Shown here one piece after another: positions 18,701 through 30,445 of a stretch of DNA of 51,262 bases. The notes beneath the pieces are model-generated. The model was not told the origin of the DNA. It saw nothing but the letters and a program-made list of their open reading frames with translations, and ran no database searches. The position numbers were made by a program, and so were the translations under genes. Each line of letters begins with the position of its first letter. The stretch's first letter is position 1. The stretch is from the NCBI GenBank assembly GCA_016721085.1, contig JADKJI010000006.1:1-51262 (forward strand), written 5' to 3'. Source of the stretch: Chitinophagaceae bacterium. GTDB lineage: Bacteria; Bacteroidota; Bacteroidia; Chitinophagales; Chitinophagaceae.

Positions 18701-21013
18701 ATACCCACATTCTGGCATAGTGCATTACACTGTTCCTGTAACGCCACATATGCGGCCAAAGCCTGGTCCCTGTAATTGGCAGTATCAGTAATAGGAATAC
18801 CTTGCTGCAATAAGTACTTATTTCGAAAACTTGACCAAGTCCCAAGGCTATCAGTACAGGACTGGCAAGTAGGCTGGCATAAAATCTGATTTTGTAATAA
18901 GGTTTTTTGCTCCTGCACAAACTGGGTAAGGGTCTTTGTCGCATTTCTCCTCATGAAAATACTATCCCTATAATAATCCATGCCCCTTTTATTGATTGTA
19001 AGTTGCTTAGTAACTAAATAGTTTCCTTCCTTCAGATAAATAGTTGTATCCAGAGTGGGAAAAGAAACATTGGCATTACAAAGCGTATCATACAATGCCG
19101 GATTAAAATTTGTCCGGGTGATTACGATGGGCGTATTCCCAGGAAAAGAAGTGTTATTACACTCGTCCGTGATAGTAATCACCAAATCATACAGACAATC
19201 GTAACATACACTTACATTATTATTATCCTTGATACTGATACTGTCAGGAGAAAGGGAATAAACAAAGCGATTATTCCCTGCCTTGGTTACCAAAAGCCCT
19301 CGGCTGGATTCAATTGTTCTATCTTTAATGATATTATTATTACTATCAAGGAGTTTTTTGGTTATAGTCCTACTGATATTGGAAACCAGTGTATCCATCT
19401 TCGATGTCGGCTTGCCAGCAAGAGCCGTAGCTACCGTGCGTCCATGCATATCTACATAACTGACACTATATTGCCCATTAGCATCCCGCACCATATTTTT
19501 GAAGTAATGAGAGGCATTGCCCACTTCTGTTCCAAACAAGGCATCCAACTCTTCCTGATCAGCACTTCCATAAAAATATTTTGTTTCATGGGTATAATTG
19601 GAAGCATCTTTTTACCGATCTGAAAAGCAAGACCAACACCACTTTGTATCGCTATTCTTCCCGTATTGTCAGCAGTATAACGGGTTTCCGTAAATGGGTA
19701 GCCGAGCGCATTCGGAATATATTTATTATACCCAATGCCTTTGTTGGGATTCACACCTGAATAATACTTTGCAGCGCCATTTGTGGTGTCCATAGCTGGA
19801 GCACCTAACAGGCAATAGCAGGAATCTGACCATGCTCCATCGTAATTCTCTTTATCGTACTCTAACCCACCGTTTGCTGTATTGAATTTGGGTGTAAACT
19901 TGATAATACTGCTTAAAGAAGGGACTGGCAATACTTGAATAACAGGTCTTCCCTGAAAATCATAAAATGATTCTGCAACTATAGTAGTGTCAGTGGTGTT
20001 ATCTTTAGTAACAGTTTGTCTTCCACGTAAGGAACCATCAAAATACTGAACTACTGATTTCCGCTTTCCTTCCTCAGCAAAAGTTGTGGTAGCTTGCCAG
20101 TTCAACATTCGCTCATGGCCATTAAAATCGTATCGGCCTAGTCCCATGGAAAAATCCGAACTCCAGCTACTTTCAATACGTTGTCCATTGGGTTTTACCT
20201 GTACCGTCCTAACTCGGAAAAAGAGATGGCCCTTGCTATCATATAACAAAGGAATATAATAGAGTTCCTTGGCAATACTAACCCGTGTGGCATTATTAGT
20301 AAAAATCAACTTAGGGTCAAATACTGTCGAACTGCCTGCTTTATAATAATTACTTAATGCAGCACTATCAATATAGGCCCACTCAAGGTCATATTCATCG
20401 GCTGGATGTTCGTGATTCCAATACACTTTTAATTCTCCTTTAGTGGACACCTCACCGGTATTAAAATTAACCGTATCAACGGCGTTCTGGACACAATCCA
20501 ACGGATATTCGCGGTTTACAAGGATAACATTGTTCAGCACTAACGCATCCTGGAAGGCAGAAAGCGTTCCATAATTGACGGTTACATTTGTAATGACGAC
20601 TTTTGAATGATAGCCTCCACTAAAAGTATATATGGCCTTGTTATCATACGTATTATTGACATTATAGCCAATTGTCAGTGGAATTTCACTACTCGAATCA
20701 GGCACTAAACTTCCCCCACCAATCGCCAGAAGTATACTTTGAACTTTAATGTCACATTAAAAGTGTCAGGCATCTTCTTGTTAAAATACTCATCAATCTT
20801 GAAGGTGATCAAATTCCTTACCTGATAGGTAGTAAGATTAGGGGTAAATAAAAAATAGCTAGTATCTAATACATCAGAAACCGAATCCTTGCGTAGTTGG
20901 TTGCCACGCAACTCCCTGGCAGAAAACGTTTCATCAATGGCATAGGTATTTTTCCATCCCACCAAAAGAATGAAAATCACCAATAACACTTTTATTTTTG
21001 AAAACACCCCTTG
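12743..21013 (-). CDS. RHS protein 2: secreted RHS/YD-repeat toxin with core and toxin tip
   Basis: I choose the ATG at 21013 because it gives a clean signal peptide (MQGVFSKIKVLLVIFILLVGWKNTYA); an upstream ATG at 21037 is possible. The order is an Ig-like/beta N-terminal part, a Cys-rich region (about 16.9-19.4 kb), YD repeats (NYRYNTLNQVVAQNSPDGG, YSYDAENRLTLVETS), and the RHS-associated core (ERYIYGSSRLGME, NHLGNVLATISDKK, YYPFGMLMPHRSY, LSVDPI). A unique tip of about 270 residues ends PPKIRQ. At least eight frame breaks (e.g. 20705, 19550, 18680, 16900-16210, 15700, 14190, 13520, 13020) split it. The tip family is not recognised. It is analogous to TcC, the tip-bearing half of an RHS cocoon. 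Confidence 0.8.
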
Positions 21014-21026
21014 CATAAAATAAAAT

Positions 21027-21770
21027 TTATTCGACAATGGAATTAATCAATTCAAAATTCAAATAAGGACTTACCGGTACAAAAGCGCCATTAAGGGCAG
21101 TAAAATACTTGGCCTGATCAAATACACTATCTGTGAAAGCATTTGTGGCAAATGCAGAAAAATTCATTTGTACCACGATAAAACCTTCAGGAATTGACAT
21201 CATCATGGACTCAGAAGGAGGAGTCAAATAATTCCCCTTCTTCATCCTATAAGTCAGAGATAGTATCCTATAGGTTGCGGTATCATACGTAATGTCATAA
21301 TTAGTATAAGGTGCATCCGTTTTGAAAAGGATACTTATTTTCTGAAAGCCGGAAGAATCCGTTTTTGAAAAACCAGTTACATATTGCTGCCTGAAATTAT
21401 TCTCATCAATATTCACCCTGAATAGTTGATAATTAATAGACATCGGCTTTTCCACTTGCATCGTACTATCTTGGATAAACACTGTAACCTTGTAATTAGC
21501 ATTTTGCATGGACTCAACCCCACCTCCCGATATCAGGAAGTTATCCTTATTCACCTGATAGTTCATGGTCATCGTATCGGTAACGGAGGTAGCCGAATCC
21601 ACTTCCTGATAGCGATACGACACTTTGAACTGTACATAACTGCTTGTCCAATACACTTCAGCAATTCTTGAAACTATATTATTGAAGGTTGTGTCCGCAA
21701 TCGCCTGGGACTTTACTTCCTTTCCGATTACCGAGATAAAAAAAAGCAGACAAACAAAATACTTTTTCAT
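21027..21770 (-). CDS. Secreted protein between the two RHS genes, unknown function
   Basis: This intact 247-residue protein has a signal peptide (MKKYFVCLLFFISVIGKEVKSQA). The mature part is beta-rich and Thr/Ser-rich (ATSVTDTMTMNYQVN, KTDAPYTNYDITYDTATYRI), like a periplasmic or surface beta-sandwich. It starts 12 bp after RHS protein 1 and runs up to or over the start of RHS protein 2, so it is within the operon. It may be a chaperone or adaptor for RHS assembly, but that is position-based inference. I do not recognise a family. Confidence 0.75.
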   Translation of the reverse strand: MKKYFVCLLFFISVIGKEVKSQAIADTTFNNIVSRIAEVYWTSSYVQFKVSYRYQEVDSATSVTDTMTMNYQVNKDNFLISGGGVESMQNANYKVTVFIQDSTMQVEKPMSINYQLFRVNIDENNFRQQYVTGFSKTDSSGFQKISILFKTDAPYTNYDITYDTATYRILSLTYRMKKGNYLTPPSESMMMSIPEGFIVVQMNFSAFATNAFTDSVFDQAKYFTALNGAFVPVSPYLNFELINSIVE

Positions 21771-21781
21771 TCTTGATTGTT

Positions 21782-24700
21782 TTATTTCTTGATCAATGCG
21801 CTTCTGGTTTCCTTAATGGTTTTAATTCCTCGTTCCGTTTCCTTCTTGACACGAATCAGGGTGCCATCATCATCATATTCATAAAATGTGGCATAGTTGT
21901 TTTCGTCCAATTCAGCCATTAAGCGGATATTGATCGGACTATACACAAATGATTTCATATTACTGTTATATGGATGCCACCTGACATCATCGAAATAAAC
22001 AGGTGTAGAGGAAGTTGCCTTAAACACAACCGAAACGGAAGTGGCTGTTACAGGAATGGTTACTGTATCTTCAATCCGTTGCCAGCCTTCTATAATATTA
22101 CCTTTAGGGACAAGCGTTACCTGTGCCGGCGACCCTGCATTGAAACTTAACTGCACACTTACATTGGCATAAGAACCTGTAATGCATGGTTGGGCTTCTT
22201 TTACCCAGGCAGAAAAGACGACCTTTGTACCTTGTTCCGGAGTGAATAATGAGTTGGTTACCTTGGAAGGTTTAGTGGTATACATCCTCACACACGTCCG
22301 GGTATTGATAACAATCGTACCTGTTACATTACCTTGAGTAGTACTCTCAGTATATAGCTGGTTTTGCGGTATTACATGGGGCGTTTCTTTAGAACTAGAC
22401 CATGCTAACTTGATTTTAGCACGCTCTTTACGTTCCTTTAATTTTACTTCAATCTTATACAGTATTCCAGCTTGAAGTTGAACGGTAAACTTACTCTTTC
22501 TACCAAAATCGGTTTTGCCATCTCCATCCCTATTATCACCTAATGTTTGATCAATCAAGGACACCCAGGTATTGTTTAAATAAATACTCAAACCTGATCC
22601 ATCATCGGAATTAAGATAAAAAGTGTAATTATCCGTGAATAAAGGTTGAATGTTCCTCTCCAGGTGATATCAAACCAATTGGCTGGCATACCCGGTCTCG
22701 GCGCTCCTGTGCCCCAATCAAAATCAATCTTGGGATCAATCACAGGTGTAAGCCACGACCTGCCTGCATTATAGGAGTAATACCCGTTTAGCCCAGATCC
22801 CGCAGGAACAATTGTTGTATCCGTATAGGTAGTGGTAACTACAGGTATGGACAGACGCGTTAAGGAATCCGCAATAAGCCCTGTCACTTTTATAGGAACC
22901 GAAGCATTAGTATTTCCACTCAATCGTAGACTATATTTACCAGTGTGACTAACAGTATCTACTCTGGCACCTCCACCCGTTGTCAGATCGACAAATCTTG
23001 GGGCGGGACATTTCTTGCAAGTATCAGTGCGGTAATCATAATCCTCAAATCCATCAAACATCGAAACCTTGTTCTTACTATTCTGAACAACTGCTACGGG
23101 AAGAGTTTGATTATACCCATATTGCCCCGAGTTATATCTTCCCAAAGGATCCATATTCTCAATCTCGAACCCTTTTTATTAAACAACGTCACCTGGCTAT
23201 TCCATACCCAACGGGAAGAATCCTGCGAAGCCTGCACATTGCTGATGAGAAATTCCAAAAAGGCATAAAGCTTTGATCTCGCCATTGGTTCTGATATTTG
23301 TAGTTGACAGCGGGTCTGAATCTTTCCTCCTGTCAAAGTAGGTATAGGAGCGATCCACTCGCCAATTTCCTAAAATACCCCATCTATATGGGTTAACAGC
23401 AGTATCCACAATATTAGGACGGCACACAAAACTATCCTTAGGGGTATTGTAACAATAGTAGCCTGGTACAGGATAAGTAGCATATATAGCTTTGGATAAA
23501 TCATTACAAGGCATATAATATTCTATGACCAATTTGGGGTACCTGGAATCTTATCGAACTTGTCAGTTTTAATCTGAAAGCCATACGGTTAATTGAACCA
23601 TTTCTGTCACCACTGGAGGGAAAGCCTTATTATTAAGGCAGGATCATATTGCTTCGCATAATAATCATCTACCATCGCTTGAACTAGTGGAGATATATCC
23701 TGGCTATTAAAAGGGTTATAACTTTCAACATTGGGAGTCGTTGCAGAAATAGTAACCCTATTGGCTATATCAGTTATCCCTAAACCATTAGTATTAAAAT
23801 ACTGTTCCATCACTTTATCCTTAACGGCGCCAACAGATGATCCTATCATATCTCCAATCCATCTTCCCTTCACCTTTCTAAATATGTACTATTTGTAGAA
23901 TTTCTGTTATTTAAATGAGGCAGGCCTTGCTTGCTTTGCATAGATAAAACGGCAGATTTAATTCTAGCCCCATTTGGAATACCGCTAAAATCAAATCCCA
24001 CCCAACTACGTCGTTCCATGTCTTCGTTATTATTGCCTTTATCAAAGGATGAAGCTTCAAAAGCTCCATAAGTTGGTTCATCATAGAACCGTCGTGAACC
24101 TTTTTTAGGTTTGAACTTCTTGATTGAAAAAACTTTCCCTCCGGCAACAATTGTAATCGGTTGAATATCTACCATACGACTACTGATAATAGTAGTATCC
24201 TTGGCAAAAGAAGTGCTGTCCACTTTCCAGAAATCTACAAACCGGACGGCATTAGCGCCTAGTACTCCCAAAGTCGAGTCAAGCACTAACCGAAAACTGG
24301 AATTAACAAGCTTTATTGGGCTTTGGATAGTGGTTACACTGCCCACTTGGGTACTAGCCAGATTCCTTTTCCCAGAGCGGATAATCTTCATATAAGCAAT
24401 AGCCCCAGATACCGGCTTACCCAAACGGTCAATAAAAAACAATCCACTCTTTTTCATATCCCTTCGCTGCATCAATCACCCAAATCGGAATAGTATCCAG
24501 TTTACCGCTGAATAAATAAAAACTGTTCTGACAAGTATCCGCCGCATACGTCGTATTCCTGGTAAACTGACCAATGGCCAGCAACTCATCCCCGCTCTCA
24601 AAATGATTAATGACTGAAAATGTATCCCGGCCATTTGCGTAAAATAATTTGCCTTGATGCAGCTGCATATTCTTAAAAGTAGCCCCAATGTTCTTATAAG

Positions 24701-27700
24701 CTAATCCCATTCCACTATTAACCCAATGGGCTGGATATGAGAAATTATACAAGGGATCATCAAATTCATTGTTCGTCTGGCTAACCAGAACATCTCCTGT
24801 CTCCCCATCGTATAATAAATTTCGTAGCCACACGACTGCCCTTTTCCATATGAATTACACTATCCAATATTCCATACCGATTGACAATCTTTAAAACAGC
24901 AATCGATCGATACCGGTTGGTTTCACTCGCAGGAACAGGTATTGCGCTGGGGATGCCAATTACAAGAGGAAAAAAGAAGTGACATCGAGATTCAACTCTA
25001 CGGAACTTGAAATACTGGTTGAAACCTGTTCCCGCACATCCACCATGATCTCAACCTCTTTACCCATCTCTGCGTTGGTTTTTACCCTTCCGCTTATAGA
25101 GTCTACTGCTGCAACGGTAGATGACAATTTCTTTTGCCCGTTCAAATCGTTCTGCAGCTTATAATAATTTAACGTATAACTAATTGGGTTCTTAAGATCA
25201 TTTTGGGCATAGGTCGACTGGGATTTGACTTTCCCATTCATATCATTTAGCTCAACCTTGAACCCCTGGGAGAGAGTTACAAAATGCTTGGCATTAAATC
25301 GAAATAGTTTTTGAATTTTAGGGTTATAAGTCTTTTTGATTCATTATCAAGTGGGGTAAACTCAACTATTGTTGGAAACTCTTTTGAAGTAAAAAACTCT
25401 GTCTCTTCATAACCGACTGCCGATTTTTTTGGTCTTATTGATAGTCTGAACCGCCACCTTACTATAGCCTACCATAGGTGAGGGAAAAAATGTTTCTGCG
25501 AAAGGTTCCTCTGCATACATGTAATTGGTGGGGGCTCTTATGCCCTCACTCTCGGTATACAAACGGAAAGGAATATGGAAGGGATTTTCATCGTTACCCA
25601 ATGAAGGTTCATAGGTAGCTACACCACTACTGATTCTTGTAGCCACACCATTAACCATGGTAGTAGTCGTGTAATCATATTGCTGGCCATAAGTCGTTTT
25701 CTTCATTTGAGCTCCAGTCATCACATCCCAATTATCTTCAATCGTCACTTGTTTCACTCTAAGCCCACCCCCTAATTTTTTATAAATAGGGTTATTTAAA
25801 CGAACAAATGATTGGCCCGCTAATACAACTTTACACAATCCTTTCTTTCTCGCATAAGCCTCATACCCTTTAAGAGTCTGTATTAAGTTGGGCGAAACCG
25901 AAGCCAACATTCCCATAAGGCTTTTTACCGACAACTGGTCACCAGGCTCTGAATAAGGAAATGCTTTAGAAGGCAGATTCAGTCGTAGAAATTGAATGGC
26001 AGAAGTAGCAATAGGATTCTCATTATCTTTTATCGGTTTTACCTGTATCCAGATTTTCTTATCACCGGGATTTCCTATAACTCCATAGGAAATAATATCT
26101 GCATAACAGGGAACCATCTCATATCCCTGTCCCCATTTATCATTGGGCATTTTCACCGCCACTTTAAAATAGAGCTTACTGACGCCTTCCAGGTATTTTC
26201 TGAGAACCTCCTCCTTTGAGGCTGCAGGATCAGTGACTTTAATGAATATATAGTTATTGTCACCAGCAACTGAATACAGATTAAAATTTCCTGTAGCAGC
26301 CGTTGAAGAATTACCAAATCCGATAATGGAAAAGAATTGCATGGCTCTTTTGTTCTGGACATATGCATAATCATCACTCTCGTACGAGACTTTAATCTTT
26401 CCGCCAGACGGCAGTTCAATCTGCGACAAGTTCCAGAAACTAACAGCTTTAGCTGCTTGAGCGCTATCCCATTGATTATTGGAAGGAGACACGTCTCCTA
26501 TTTGCAGTGCATAGGGGTAATCCATATTTGTCATTGCCCCTGTCGTTGGGCCAGGATTCTTTGAAGGATCCTTATAATTGCCCCAGCGGTCATACGACTT
26601 ATGGTTATAGGAAGGATTAGTAGTGTCACTGATATTATAATCAAAAATATAAGGATTCTGTTTCCCCTTATCATTCTTATTGTAACTAAACCATATCTTC
26701 TTTAATGTTAGCTTACCAGCATTTCCAGAAGAATTAGGTACATTGGTGCATAGTTCATGAGTATATTCAAAGTTGACAGTTTTTACCGGTTTAGCATTTG
26801 CTGGACCATTCTTTAGATAGTCCGCTTTGGTATATAAGTTAATCTGTTTTAAACTGTATAAACGTTGAGAAGCATCCATTCCACCATTTTCACCAGTTAC
26901 TCCATAAGAATCATAGCGTCCCGCAGTATCGATGATAAATGTAGCCAATCATAGTTTTGATTCAATCGAATTCAAATACCATTGCTCACGCGTACCATAC
27001 GTGTAACTACCCTTCTCATCTCGACTGTCCGTTTTTAATCCTTCATTATAAGAAGCCTGATTAGCCTCAAAAGGAGCGCGCCATTTATATGGATTGATAC
27101 TATTGTAAACCTGGGTGTAATTAAACTTAATTGCGTCTCCCATATCATCCTCAGTAATCCCATCACCAGTTAAGTCTACATAATCGGAAGACAATATCCC
27201 CGTTAAAAGAAAGGAATGGGAATAAGGGGGTAATTTTTCCCTCGAGTAATAGGCATCTTTCCCATTATTATTTTTGATCGTGTTATCGACACCTGCCACA
27301 TAAGAGGTCATTCCCGTACTGTTCGAGCCATCTCCAGATTTTGTAGCCATTGCCACATCTTCCTGGGATAAATTATAGACAGGTATCCCATATACATACT
27401 TTCGTCCATCTGGATTCAAGACATCAATTTCAGAAACATGATACGATTTCCTGTTATAATCAATTCTAGAGAAATCAGTATAATTCGTATTACAAGAAGT
27501 TGCCGGAAAACTATTGAGGGAATAAGACCGGATCTTTTTCTGTAAGCCAACTAATGAAGCCTCCCCTGCCGTTAAATAGGATATAACCTGCGTTCTCTTA
27601 TCTCTTTGCGACTTAGTGATACTGCTTGCCGATAATGGTTTGTGTTGCACCAATTGCCCGTTTTTAAAAAGGGAGAAATTACGGCTTGCCGTAATTGTAG

Positions 27701-29342
27701 GCAAACTCTGGGCATTCAAGGGTGACAAATCCACCCTCATGAGATTATCATTCCCGATCATTTCAAGATAGGCACTATCAGCAATCCCCTTTTCACCAGG
27801 ATTCTTAAAATAAACATTCTCATAAGAGGTATCCCGCTCCTTAAAACCAATGGCATCTTTGAAAAAATTATCCACTAACCATGGATTACTCTTAGTTACG
27901 GCATTGACAAGGGCCACCTCTGCACCACCATGAAAAATATCCCCTAATCCATGCTCAAATGTGAAATCATTGCTCTTACTCTTAGTAGCCATTGCATGGT
28001 CATATACAAACCAGATATCACCTCTATAAGGTCGAAACATCCCCCGGTACCTTCTCCGCTGATGGAATACGTATCATAGGTATAAATAGGCACTGCAATA
28101 TGAGGTGTCTTCTCGCGGTAAGGAATATCTTTTCGCGGTTAAAATCTAATAAAACCGAGTTGCTATTGTTCGCCTTCTCGTAATAGAGATACCCATACGA
28201 TGGCAATAGTACGGTCTTATCGGACTCATCAATCACCTGGCGGGATTGATAGCCCCTCACATACCCGCTTGTAAAAAAGAGTTTGCCCGCCAACCCTGCT
28301 TAAACTTATACGCATATTGACGCGAGGTAAAAGGTATACTAATAGTCGGGGTATAGGAAGGTTGCGCAAAAGAGATATAAGAACTAATTCCGGTTCCTAA
28401 TTCAAATCGCACCTTTTTCTGGTCGTTTACGTGTTGACGCACTTGAGCTGTCAATTGCAAGGCCTGTATACCAGTTCTGGAATTCATATTCGTTCCTATA
28501 CTTATTTGACCAGTTGTTTTAGCGTCCTGTTTCCCAAGTGCTATTCCCATATTTGGACTAACATCCAAACCATTCTGTGAATTATTGGATAATGATAAAC
28601 TTCCCGTCAAACTTCCTTTAGACCCAATAGCTGCATTAATACTCGGCTTAACACTTGTTTCAATGCCCCAGCCTTTATAATTATTATGAAACAGGCTTAC
28701 AGAAGCTTCCAAGCCAAGAAAAGGTATCCCTGTAAATTCACCACTTCCTCCAAGTGCAACTCCTGAAGTGATATTGGGTTTCATACTTACGGTTTTGGAT
28801 ACCCCATCTGAATCGCCTTTGAAATCATCTGGTAAGCCCCGCATATTCCGGGTAATGGTTCCGGGATTGATATTCCACCCAAGTCCTACCCAACTTGATT
28901 CCTGATCCATCGTTATCCCACTCTGGTAATGAATATTAACCGGATAGCCGCCCACATCTAATAACGGAATATTATAAGAAAAATCGCCAGTAAACAAGTC
29001 AACCATATTATTGGTGTTGACACTTTGGAAACTCTGCATTTCAGGCTGTGTAGGTCCGGTTCCAAATTTTTGATCAGTATTCTTTTTAGAAAAAATTTCT
29101 TTCTCAACTTTAGGCCTAAAATTCTTGCTATTATCAATGGCAACTTCAGACCGATCACTGTTGGTACCCAAAGGAGCCATTGTGGTTCTAACATATTTCG
29201 AATGACCAAGTTCATATGTACCATGAAACCATAATGCACTTTCTGCTTGTGCTGCAAGAGGAACAGCTATGAGTTCCAAATAAAGAACAATGGCAAAAAA
29301 CCAGGCGATTCCTCTATTGTATTTTGATAATAACGAAAACAT
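21782..29342 (-). CDS. RHS protein 1: SpvB-like N-terminal, YD-repeat secreted protein
   Basis: After a signal segment (AWFFAIVLYLELIAVPLAAQAE) comes the Bacteroidota SpvB-like domain: NNMVDLFTGDFSYNIPLLDV, YPVNIHYQSGITMDQESSWV, LGWNINPGTITRNMRGLPDD. Further on are the typical DVLNPDGRKYVYGIPVYN and a long beta-rich body. A final YD-type motif (NYATFYEYDDDGTLIRVKKE) ends the protein at 21782. It has no toxin tip. About ten frame breaks (near 28270, 28060, 26945, 25400-24830, 24450, 23870, 23600, 23200, 22590) divide some 2,500 residues. It resembles the TcB half of ABC toxins, which pairs with TcC to form the cocoon; here the pairing with RHS protein 2 is inferred. Confidence 0.8.
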
Positions 29343-29363
29343 ACTTACCTATTTTTAGTTATA

Positions 29364-30436
29364 CTATTCTGGCTTCCTGTATTCAAATTTTAAATACCAA
29401 CTTTCCTTTCTGGCATTGATCAATTCCAGCAGGTAGATATGGCGGTCCTTGATGGCACTATAATCTGTCAAGTCTAACTGAAGGAAATTCTGTCCATATT
29501 TTACCGCGTATCCAACGGAATCCAACACGATTTCCCGTCGGTTCGGTGTACTGATATCATACACGCGGAGTTCCACTTCTGTGGCATTCAATTCATTTAG
29601 GAACTCATATCGCAATATCCCACTACATGCTGTCGCAGTTGCATCCTCCTCCTTCTTTAGCGTCAGGTAATACCCTGAACTTCTGTGAACCGTCGTATCC
29701 ACCCCGAACTTCCGCACTTTAAAACCCATGCCTCACTGTTAGCGATAGGGGAACTATTATTCTTGGCTGTAACCGCCATGCGTAATACTTGCTGGTATCC
29801 AGTTCGGGCATTGACAAGGGATACTGAAATTGGTGAATGTCAACCCTTGCGGTGAAAGCACCGGAATATTCTGTTGTACCGCATCAGAGGCACTTTGGGT
29901 AGGCAGCAGTTCCACTAAAACCCAGTCATAACGCAGGTTATTAAAAAGCGTAAAGGGCGAAGGCGGTAACCAGGTAAAAAAGGGACGGGTCACTTCTACT
30001 CGCTCACTATCCACAGGTAAAATGAGTTGCGGAGGACTCAATGGTTCTACCTGTGTTGTAATACATTCCTCACCTACTTGCTCGGGCGCATCATTCAGGA
30101 CTTTTATTACCGTATAACAAATAGTGAACTCCATAACCCGGCACTCCGAGCGTATAAGTTACCGGAAGTACTTCTGCCAACTGCACCTGCTTTATGCCCA
30201 TAGGCAAGTTGAAGATGCTCGATACCCCGATAAAACAGTCTGGTTATTAGACGCATCTTTAAAACCATTTCAACTTTTACATTGATGGCTGTATTACCCG
30301 CATTGATTAACGAAAAACTCCAGAGCTGCGGCTTTAGCGTCAACCCTAGCGGGGGTAACTGGGGCGTAATAATTACTTGTGCCTGCCCTGCGCTAACAGA
30401 CAACAAAACCAATAAGAACAATAGCCATTTCTTCAT
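29364..30436 (-). CDS. Secreted Ig/fibronectin-like protein of the RHS operon
   Basis: It has a signal peptide (MKKWLLFLLVLLSVSAGQAQ) and then beta-sandwich domains (PPLGLTLKPQLWSFSLINAG, FTICYTVIKVLNDAPEQVGE, RVEVTRPFFTWLPPSPFTLF, PELDTSKYYAWRLQP). It ends in an Ig-like domain with ILRYEFLNELNATEVELRVY and WYLKFEYRKPE. Joins are needed near 30260, 30130 and 29750. The 'PxxPxxxxV...RPxFxWxPPxP' text is typical of surface-exposed fibronectin III-like proteins of Chitinophagaceae that accompany such RHS genes (from memory). It lies 21 bp upstream of RHS protein 1. The role may be as a surface or assembly partner. Confidence 0.7.
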
Positions 30437-30445
30437 ACAAGTAGT

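Noticed and set aside
12743..29342. Programmed frameshifting as an explanation for the broken RHS genes
   Set aside because: The breaks occur in both directions at unrelated sequences, without shared slippery sites, and also affect araB, araD and other unrelated genes.
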